DNA from: Bradyrhizobium sp. CCBAU 051011
GTDB taxonomy: Bacteria; Pseudomonadota; Alphaproteobacteria; Rhizobiales; Xanthobacteraceae
Length of the DNA stretch: 64,000 nt
Direction: 5' to 3'
NCBI RefSeq assembly: GCF_009930815.1
Contig: NZ_CP022222.1
Location: 6,614,501-6,678,500 of the forward strand
Below, one piece after another: positions 57,913-64,000 of the stretch. Each line of letters starts with the position of its first letter. Positions within the stretch are counted from its first letter, which is position 1. The translations under genes were made by a program, and so were the position numbers. The notes under the pieces were generated by a model. It did no database searches, was not told the origin of the DNA, and saw nothing but the letters and a program-made list of their open reading frames with translations.

Positions 57913-60480
57913 ATGCGCTTTCTGTTGCGGTTTACCGGCTTCTTGTTCGCAGCCGGAAGCGTGGTGTTCCTGGTGGGCGTGGCCGGTGTCGCAGCCGGTA
58001 TCTGGCATTTTTCCAGGGACTTGCCGGATTATTCGCAGCTTCAGAACTATGAACCGCCGGTGATGACGCGTGTCCACGCGTCCGACGGGGCGCTGCTTGG
58101 CGAGTACGCCAAAGAACGGCGTCTCTATCTGCCGATCCAGGCGATGCCGAAACTCGTCACCAACGCGTTCCTCGCAGCAGAGGACAAGAACTTCTACGAG
58201 CATGGCGGCCTCGACTTCACCGGCTTGGCGCGCGCCGGCGTGCTCTACGTGCAAAATCTCGGCTCCAACAAGCGTCCGCAGGGCGCCTCGACGATCACCC
58301 AGCAGGTCGCGAAGAACTTCCTTCTGACCAACGAGGTCTCCTTCACCCGCAAGATCAAGGAAGCCCTGCTGGCGATGCGCATCGAGCGCGCCTATTCCAA
58401 GGACCGCATCCTCGAACTCTACCTGAATGAAATCTATCTCGGCCTTGGCGCCTACGGCATCGCGGCCGCATCGCTGGTCTATTTCGACAAGTCGGTGAAT
58501 GAACTCACGATCGCGGAGGCCGCGTATCTCGCAGCGCTCCCGAAAGCGCCGGGAACGTTGCATCCGGTGCGCAACCGCGACCGGTCGACCGAGCGGCGCA
58601 ACTACGTGATCGACCGTCTCTTGGAAAACGGCTGGATCAAGCAGGCCGAAGCCGACAAGGCCCGCAAGGAACCGCTGGTCGTGGCTATCAGGTCCAACGC
58701 CGCGCATACCTTTGCCGGCGAGTATTTTGCCGAGGAAGTGCGGCGCGACATCTTCGAGCGTTACGGCGAGAAGAAACTCTACGAAGGCGGCTTGTCGGTC
58801 CGCACCACGCTCGATCCGAAGCTGCAGGTGATCGCGCGCAAGGCCATGGCCGCCGGCCTTGTGAATTTCGACGAGGCGCAGGGCTGGCGCGGCGCCATGA
58901 GCAAGCTCGATATTTCCGGTGACTGGGGCGTCAAGCTCGCCGAAATCAAGTCGCTCAGCGACATCTCGCCGTGGCGCATGGCAGTGGTGCTGGAGACGTC
59001 CGACCAGTCGGCGCGGATCGGCTTCCAGCCCGGCCGCGAACTCGGCGGCGCCATCTCCAAGGAGCGGCAAACCGGTCTCATCACGCTGGACGGTGTGCGA
59101 TGGGCCAAGCCGGTCGCTGCCGCGGCGCGCGGCAAGCCGGCGATGGCTTCGGTCTCGCAAATCCTGTCGCCGGGCGACGTGATCTACGCCGATCCGCTGT
59201 TCGACAAGGAAGGCAAGGTGGTCGAGGGCCAGTATCGCCTGCGGCAATTGCCGGAAGTGTCCGGCGCGATGGTCGCGATGGACCCGTTGACCGGCCGCGT
59301 GGTCGCGATGGTCGGTGGCTTCTCGTTCGACCAGAGCCAGTTCAATCGCGCGACACAGGCCTATCGGCAGCCCGGCTCGACGTTCAAGCCGCTGGTCTAT
59401 TCGGCGGCGATTGACAATGGCTACACGCCGGCGTCGATCATGATCGACGGTCCCATCGAGATCGATCAGGGGCAGGGCAACGGCGTTTGGCGGCCGGACA
59501 ATTTTTCGGTGGGCAGCTATAAGGGTCCCATCACGCTGCGCGACGCCCTGAAACAGTCGCTCAACACGGTCACGGTGCGGCTGGCGCAGGATGTCGGCAT
59601 GCCCCTGATCGGCGAATATGCCAAACGCTTCGGCGTTTATGAGGAATTGCCGAACTATCTTTCCTATTCGCTGGGCGCCGGCGAAACGACGGTCATGCGG
59701 ATGGTGACGGCGTATTCGATGTTCGCCAACGGTGGTCGGCGGGTGAAGCCGACGTTGATCGACCGGATCCAGGATCGCTACGGACGCACGATCTTCAAGC
59801 ATGACCAGCGCGAGTGCCGCGGCTGCGATGCGCCGGAGGGGTGGAAGAATCAGCCCGAGCCCCAGCTCGTCGACCGCCGCGAGCAGGTGCTCGATACGTT
59901 GACCGCCTACCAGATCACGTCGATGCTCGAGAGTGTGGTGCAGGGTGGCACGGCGACGATCCTGCGCGAGGTCGGCAAGCCAATCGCCGGCAAGACGGGC
60001 ACCACCAGCGACGCAAAAGACGTCTGGTTCGTCGGCTTTTCGCCCGATCTCGTCGTCGGCCTCTATCTTGGCTATGACAAGCCTCGCACGCTGGGCAGGG
60101 CCGCACAGGGCGGCCGCATCGCCGCGCCGGTCGCCAAGGATTTCATGAAGCTTGCGCTCGCGGACAAACCGGCGACCCCGTTCAAGGTGCCTCCCGGCAT
60201 CAGGCTGGTGCGCCTCGACGCCAAGAGCGGCATGCGGCCGAACCCGGGCGAGGGCGGCCGCACCATCCTGGAAGCGTTCAAGCCGGGCACCGCGCCGCCG
60301 GATAATTATGCCGCCGTCGTCGGTGTCCCCGAGGGGGAAGAAGGACGGGTGCCGCAGGGATATCCCCAAGCGCAGACATATCCCCAGGCGCAAGGATATC
60401 CCCAAGCGCAAGGATATCCTCAAGGGTATCGGCCCGAGGGTGACAGTATCATGCGTCCCGGAACCGGCAGGCTTTACTAG
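57913..60480 (+). CDS. mrcA: Penicillin-binding protein 1A (second tandem copy)
   Basis: 855 aa, closely matching the copy at 55185-57707 along its entire length, with all catalytic motifs kept: AAEDKNFYEHGG, GASTITQQVAKN, PGSTFKPLVY, KQSLNTV, KTGTTSD and the CRGCDAPEG loop. It differs mainly in an added linker residue or two and a longer tail with the repeat YPQAQ (QAQTYPQAQGYPQAQGYPQG). ATG 57913 aligns with the first copy's start; a TTG at 57856 would add 19 residues. Whether both copies are expressed alike is unknown. Confidence 0.94.
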   Translation: MRFLLRFTGFLFAAGSVVFLVGVAGVAAGIWHFSRDLPDYSQLQNYEPPVMTRVHASDGALLGEYAKERRLYLPIQAMPKLVTNAFLAAEDKNFYEHGGLDFTGLARAGVLYVQNLGSNKRPQGASTITQQVAKNFLLTNEVSFTRKIKEALLAMRIERAYSKDRILELYLNEIYLGLGAYGIAAASLVYFDKSVNELTIAEAAYLAALPKAPGTLHPVRNRDRSTERRNYVIDRLLENGWIKQAEADKARKEPLVVAIRSNAAHTFAGEYFAEEVRRDIFERYGEKKLYEGGLSVRTTLDPKLQVIARKAMAAGLVNFDEAQGWRGAMSKLDISGDWGVKLAEIKSLSDISPWRMAVVLETSDQSARIGFQPGRELGGAISKERQTGLITLDGVRWAKPVAAAARGKPAMASVSQILSPGDVIYADPLFDKEGKVVEGQYRLRQLPEVSGAMVAMDPLTGRVVAMVGGFSFDQSQFNRATQAYRQPGSTFKPLVYSAAIDNGYTPASIMIDGPIEIDQGQGNGVWRPDNFSVGSYKGPITLRDALKQSLNTVTVRLAQDVGMPLIGEYAKRFGVYEELPNYLSYSLGAGETTVMRMVTAYSMFANGGRRVKPTLIDRIQDRYGRTIFKHDQRECRGCDAPEGWKNQPEPQLVDRREQVLDTLTAYQITSMLESVVQGGTATILREVGKPIAGKTGTTSDAKDVWFVGFSPDLVVGLYLGYDKPRTLGRAAQGGRIAAPVAKDFMKLALADKPATPFKVPPGIRLVRLDAKSGMRPNPGEGGRTILEAFKPGTAPPDNYAAVVGVPEGEEGRVPQGYPQAQTYPQAQGYPQAQGYPQGYRPEGDSIMRPGTGRLY

Positions 60481-60606
60481 CCAATTGCGCTTTGCGGCGC
60501 GCGCCGCTACATCCGACGCGTCACACAAGATCCACGACCGGTTCTGATTCAATTGGAACCGAATGAGCCATCCAGTAGCGGTCGTTGACCGCAGACAGAA
60601 GAGACC

Positions 60607-61738
60607 ATGCGCGCCGAAGTCGAACGCCTCGTAGAAGAGATCAAGCAGTCAGTCGGGCTGCTGAGGAGGCATCTTTGACGTCGAGAAATCCACGGCCCGG
60701 CTCGCCGAGCTGAACAGTCTCGCCGAAGACCCCAATCTCTGGAACGATCCCCAGAAAGCCCAGAAGCTGATGCAGGAGCGCACCTCGCTGGTGGATGCGC
60801 TTGAGGGCATCGGCAAGGTCGAGCGCGAGCTCGACGACAATGTCGAGATGATCGCGCTCGGCGAAGCCGAGAACGACGAAGGCGTCGTAGTCGAGGCCGA
60901 GAACGCGCTGAAGGCCCTGAAGAAGGAAGTGGCGCGCCGCGAGCTGGAAGCGCTGCTGTCGGGCGAGGCCGACAAGTTCGATTCCTATCTCGAGGTGCAC
61001 GCCGGCGCCGGCGGCACCGAAAGCCAGGACTGGGCCTCGATGCTCCTGCGCATGTATACGCGCTGGGCGGAGAATCACGGCTTCAAGATCGAATATCTCG
61101 AAGAGTCACAGGGCGAAGAGGCCGGCATCAAGTCCGCCACTATCCAGATCAGCGGGCACAATGCCTATGGTTGGCTCAAGACCGAAGCCGGCGTGCATCG
61201 GCTGGTGCGGATTTCGCCGTTCGATTCCAACGCACGGCGGCACACCTCGTTCTCGTCGGTGCAGATATTCCCCGTGATCGACGACTCCATCAAGATCGAG
61301 ATCAAGGAATCCGACGTTCGCACCGATACCATGCGCTCGGGCGGCGCCGGCGGTCAGCACGTCAACAAGACCGAATCGGCGGTGCGGCTGACGCATATTC
61401 CGACCGGCATTGCCGTGGTCTGCCAGGCCGGCCGCTCGCAGCACAAGAACCGTGCGCAGGCGTGGGACATGCTGCGCGCGCGGCTCTACGAGATCGAACT
61501 GAAGAAGCGCGAGGAACAGGCCGCCGCCGATCAGGCCGCCAAGACCGATATCGGCTGGGGCCACCAGATCCGCTCCTATGTGCTGCAGCCCTATCAAATG
61601 GTGAAGGACCTGCGCACCGGCGTGCAGACCTCCGATACGTCTGGTGTGCTCGACGGCGATCTCGACGAGTTCATGGCGGCAACGCTGGCGCAGCGCGCAT
61701 TCGGCACGGGCCCGGGCTCGGTCGAGGATGTGGACTAA
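60607..61738 (+). CDS. prfB: Peptide chain release factor 2, with programmed +1 frameshift
   Basis: RF2 ends translation at UGA and UAA. ATG 60607 opens 23 codons ([20 protein letters not shown] then RHL) ending at TGA 60676-60678; shifting +1 at CTT-T-GAC continues as [20 protein letters not shown] to a stop at 61738, giving about 376 aa. The stop-codon recognition tripeptide SPF (RISPFDS) and the peptidyl-tRNA hydrolysis GGQ ([11 protein letters not shown]) are intact. An internal Shine-Dalgarno AGGAGG lies three bases before CTT TGA C. Downstream from PBP1A with its own gap of about 125 bp. Confidence 0.97.
60664..60679 (+). promoter_or_regulatory. prfB programmed frameshift signal
   Basis: AGGAGG-CAT-CTT-TGA-C: internal Shine-Dalgarno, 3-nt spacer, slippery CTT and the UGA recognised by RF2. 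When RF2 is scarce the ribosome slips +1 to GAC, completing RF2. This is the standard autoregulatory element of prfB. Confidence 0.95.
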
Positions 61739-61741
61739 TCC

Positions 61742-62611
61742 ATGAGCAAAGTGGCCTTCATCGGGCTCGGCCGGATGGGTCATGGCATGGCCGGCCGATA
61801 TCTCGATGCAGGTTCTAACGTTGCGGTGTGGAATCGCAGCAAGACGAAAGCCGAAGACCTGATCGCGCGTGGCGCGCGCTGGGCTGCGTCTCCGGCGGAG
61901 GCCGCCGACGGCGCCGATGCCGTCGTCACCATGGTTGCCGACGACGAGGCGTCGCGGTTCGTCTGGCTCGGCGAGAACGGCGCAGCCGCGAAGATGCAGG
62001 CGGGCAGTTTCGCGATCGAATGCTCGACGGTCTCGCATCAACACGCACTCGACATGGCGCGCGAACTGCGCGGCCGCGGCCTGATCTATATTGACTGCCC
62101 TGTCACCGGCCTGCCGCAAGCGGCGGCCAGTGGGAAACTGACCTTGCTCGTCGGCGCTGACGCCGCCGATCTCGATCGAGCAAAACCCTATCTCGCGCCG
62201 ATCGGCGACGTGATCAAGCATTTTGGCGCCGTCGGCACCGGCACCGTCTTCAAACTGATCAACAATCTGATGGGCGCGGTGCAGATCGCAAGCCTCGCCG
62301 AAGGCGTGGCGATGGCCGAGCAGGCCGGACTGGACATGACCCTCGTGGCGGAGGCGCTGGCGACCGGCGCGGTAGCGAGCCCGCAGGTGATCCGTCATTC
62401 AAAACGCATGGTGGCGCGCGATTTTTCCGGTGCGTCGTTCACGGCGGCGCTTCGCCACAAGGACGCGGCCTATGCGGTGGCGCTCGCCGAAACGCTGCTG
62501 CCCGGCGTGCCCGTCAGCCGCGCCGCGCTTACCGCCTATGAGAAGGCGAAGGCAAGCGCGCCCGACGATGACGAAGGCAAGATGATCGAGATCGTGTCGC
62601 GGCCGAAATAG
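61742..62611 (+). CDS. NAD(P)-dependent oxidoreductase, 3-hydroxyisobutyrate dehydrogenase family
   Basis: 289 aa. N-terminal Rossmann motif AFIGLGRMGHGMAGRYLDAG, substrate-binding CPVTGLPQAAASGKLTLLVG (the family's D.PVSGG.. segment in variant form), catalytic Lys in FKLINNLMGA and the C-terminal helical domain with KDAAYAVALAE. Family members reduce or oxidise beta-hydroxyacids such as 3-hydroxyisobutyrate or tartronate semialdehyde; here the exact substrate is open. It starts 3 bp after the prfB stop, so it is co-transcribed with it at least in part. Confidence 0.92.
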   Translation: MSKVAFIGLGRMGHGMAGRYLDAGSNVAVWNRSKTKAEDLIARGARWAASPAEAADGADAVVTMVADDEASRFVWLGENGAAAKMQAGSFAIECSTVSHQHALDMARELRGRGLIYIDCPVTGLPQAAASGKLTLLVGADAADLDRAKPYLAPIGDVIKHFGAVGTGTVFKLINNLMGAVQIASLAEGVAMAEQAGLDMTLVAEALATGAVASPQVIRHSKRMVARDFSGASFTAALRHKDAAYAVALAETLLPGVPVSRAALTAYEKAKASAPDDDEGKMIEIVSRPK

Positions 62612-62685
62612 TCTCCGGAAATCGGGTGGACGGCGACGTGCATTCGGTCCTAGCTGGTTGCGCGATTTCATCAGGTTCTTGCGAA

Positions 62686-63591
62686 ATGTCAGCCAGCGAC
62701 GGCCGGATCGATACGCGCGATTGGGCATTGCTCGTCGCCTTGTCGGTGCTCTGGGGCGGATCGTTCTTCTTCAATGGCGTGGTGCTGCGCGAGCTGCCGC
62801 CGTTCACGCTGGTGCTGTTGCGCGTGCTGCTGGCTGCCATGATCCTGCTGCCGGTGCTTTGCGCGCATCGACTGCCGTTTCCGAAGGGCTGGATCGGTTG
62901 GAGGCCGTTCTTTCTCGTCGCCTTGTTCAACAATGTGCTGCCGTTCTCGCTGATCGTCATCGGACAGATGTACATCCCGAGCGGGCTGGCTTCGATCCTC
63001 AACGCCACCACGCCGCTGTTCACGGTGGCGGTGATGGCACTGGCGGGCGAGGAGAAGCTCATCATCAGACGTGTGGCCGGTGTGATCGCAGGCCTTGTCG
63101 GCGTCGTGATCCTTCGCGGCAGCGGGATCGGCTTTGCCAGCGGGCAGGGGCTTGGCGTCCTGCTGTGTCTCGCGGCGGCGCTGAGCTACGGCATCTCCGC
63201 GCTGATCGCGCGGCGCGCGCTATCGGAGACGCCGCCGCTTGCCACCGCCACATTTCAATTGATGGCATCGAGCCTGATGATGATTGTCGTCGCCGGAATT
63301 TTCGAGCGTCCCTGGCAATTGCCGATGCCCGGGACCGTGACGTGGCTCGCGGTGCTCGGCCTTGCCGGCTTGTCGACGGCGCTGGCCTATATTGTTTTCT
63401 TCCAGGTGTTGCGGCGCTCCGGCGCGACCAACGTCATGCTGGTGACGCTGCTTGTGCCGGTTACGGCCATCCTGCTCGGCTCGCTCGTGCTCGGCGAGCA
63501 GATTTCGCCGCGTGAAATCGCGGGCGCGCTGGTGATCGGCAGCGCGCTGCTGTTGATCGATGGCCGGGTGTTGAAGTTTTTCGCGCGTTAG
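62686..63591 (+). CDS. EamA/DMT family transporter
   Basis: 301 aa, ten helices, two EamA repeats (LLVALSVLWGGSFFFNGVVL at the start; LCLAAALSYGISALIARRAL opening the second half). It is only distantly related to the two EamA proteins at 3253 and 8822. Substrate unknown; amino acid or metabolite export is likely. ATG 62686 is chosen over an in-frame start at 62626 because the helix-1 signature begins soon after it. Confidence 0.9.
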   Translation: MSASDGRIDTRDWALLVALSVLWGGSFFFNGVVLRELPPFTLVLLRVLLAAMILLPVLCAHRLPFPKGWIGWRPFFLVALFNNVLPFSLIVIGQMYIPSGLASILNATTPLFTVAVMALAGEEKLIIRRVAGVIAGLVGVVILRGSGIGFASGQGLGVLLCLAAALSYGISALIARRALSETPPLATATFQLMASSLMMIVVAGIFERPWQLPMPGTVTWLAVLGLAGLSTALAYIVFFQVLRRSGATNVMLVTLLVPVTAILLGSLVLGEQISPREIAGALVIGSALLLIDGRVLKFFAR

Positions 63592-63608
63592 TTCGCTCGC
63601 GAGGCTGC

Positions 63609-63651
63609 TTGACATTTGCCTATAGAGCAATACGATTTTCCTTATAAGCAA
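63609..63651 (+). promoter_or_regulatory. Promoter and paired palindromic operators of the XRE gene
   Basis: TTGACA (63609-63614), 16-bp spacer, TACGAT (63631-63636). The spacer holds TTGCCTATAGAGCAA (63616-63630) and the leader holds TTCCTTATAAGCAA (63638-63651). Both approximate the palindrome TTGCTTATAAGCAA, with centres about 21 bp apart. They suggest cooperative autorepression by the downstream regulator. Confidence 0.65.
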
Positions 63652-63664
63652 ACGGGAGAACCGC

Positions 63665-64000
63665 ATGGTTTCGGCGGAAGCTGGCCGGCGCGCCCGCGAG
63701 GCGGCGCGCCTTGCCGCAATTGGAGCCGTCATTCGCAGGGCCCGATCGGCGCGCGGTTTGACGCTCGATGAACTCGCCGGAATGGTCGGGCTGTCAGTGA
63801 CATTTCTCTCGCGGATCGAGCGCGGACTGATCGCCTGTTCGATCGGCAATCTCCTGGAAATTGCCGGCGTCCTTCAGTTGCCGCCGGCCGAATTGTTTGC
63901 CGACATCGAAGGCGAGGACCGGACACGCGCCTATCGCGTGGTGCGGTCAAGCGATGCCATCCCATCGAAGGACGCCGACGCAAATTATGCCTGGTGCAAG
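63665..64000 (+). CDS. XRE family helix-turn-helix regulator, 3' end outside window
   Basis: 112 codons visible from ATG 63665 (GGGAGA upstream). After an Arg-rich N-terminus the Cro/C1 HTH spans about 18-75: GAVIRRARSARGLTLDELAG, MVGLSVTFLSRIERGLIACS, IGNLLEIAGVLQLPPAELF. The text after it (GEDRTRAYRVVRSSDAI) suggests a C-terminal sensor, most likely a cupin as in many XRE-cupin repressors, but it lies beyond the edge. Two palindromes in its promoter are likely its own operators. Confidence 0.88.
   Translation, partial: MVSAEAGRRAREAARLAAIGAVIRRARSARGLTLDELAGMVGLSVTFLSRIERGLIACSIGNLLEIAGVLQLPPAELFADIEGEDRTRAYRVVRSSDAIPSKDADANYAWCK

Noticed and set aside
1..64000. CRISPR arrays, insertion sequences, tRNA or rRNA genes
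   Set aside because: No regularly spaced repeats, transposase motifs, T-loop GGTTCGAATC context with cloverleaf, or rRNA segments were seen on either strand.

Overview
The window is high-GC alphaproteobacterial chromosome, most likely Bradyrhizobium or a close relative in the Nitrobacteraceae. Pointers are a class II (B12-dependent) ribonucleotide reductase, BA14K and DUF1236 exported proteins, an NDUFA12 complex I subunit, a DUF2155 gene convergent with aat, a CtrA-type site, GGAAC-N16-CGTT (EcfG-type) promoters, and long intergenic palindromes of the kind scattered through Bradyrhizobium genomes. Both strands are densely coded. I found no rRNA, tRNA, CRISPR array, transposase or phage module.

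Layout. 1-3.2 kb: 5' part of nrdJ (minus) and a long structured leader. 3.2-9.7 kb: two paralogous EamA exporters flanking a ketopantoate-reductase-like gene, an HNH nuclease and a response regulator/hybrid kinase pair. 9.7-14.7 kb: BA14K protein, NDUFA12, a MarR regulator with paired operators and its membrane-protein target, and a divergent DJ-1-family/GlxA-regulator pair. 14.7-17.4 kb: decayed or poorly conserved region with a TGA-interrupted gene, a probably frameshifted ORF and a coiled-coil protein. 17.4-23.6 kb: Na+/H+ antiporter-like, esterase and SDR genes, DUF2155, aat and an AEC transporter.

23.7-29.3 kb: six-gene catabolic operon (LigI-like amidohydrolase, RidA, HpaH-like hydratase, FAH-family protein, flavin reductase, Bug-type binding protein) divergent from an IclR regulator with a perfect palindromic operator. 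31.2-34.3 kb: three-gene phosphorelay operon with ATGA overlaps behind an EcfG-type promoter. 34.3-36.8 kb: aroQ-accB-accC. 37-40.4 kb: YadA-type adhesin with a periplasmic partner and a divergent LuxR regulator. 40.4-49.6 kb: envelope and stress genes (DUF1236, DsbA-like, M48 protease, ferritin-like), an aminotransferase and bioY. 49.8-61.7 kb: core housekeeping block rne, amiC, two tandem PBP1A genes and prfB with its programmed +1 frameshift. The end holds a dehydrogenase, a third EamA exporter and the start of an XRE regulator behind two palindromes spaced two helical turns apart.

The most useful signals are regulatory: four exact and one near-exact EcfG-type promoters, one of them driving the sensor operon; paired MarR and XRE operators; an IclR palindrome; and a CtrA-like site before amiC. 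The best candidates for an undescribed system are the three-protein phosphorelay and the IclR-controlled ring-cleavage-type operon. All function calls come from reading motifs; no database search was run.
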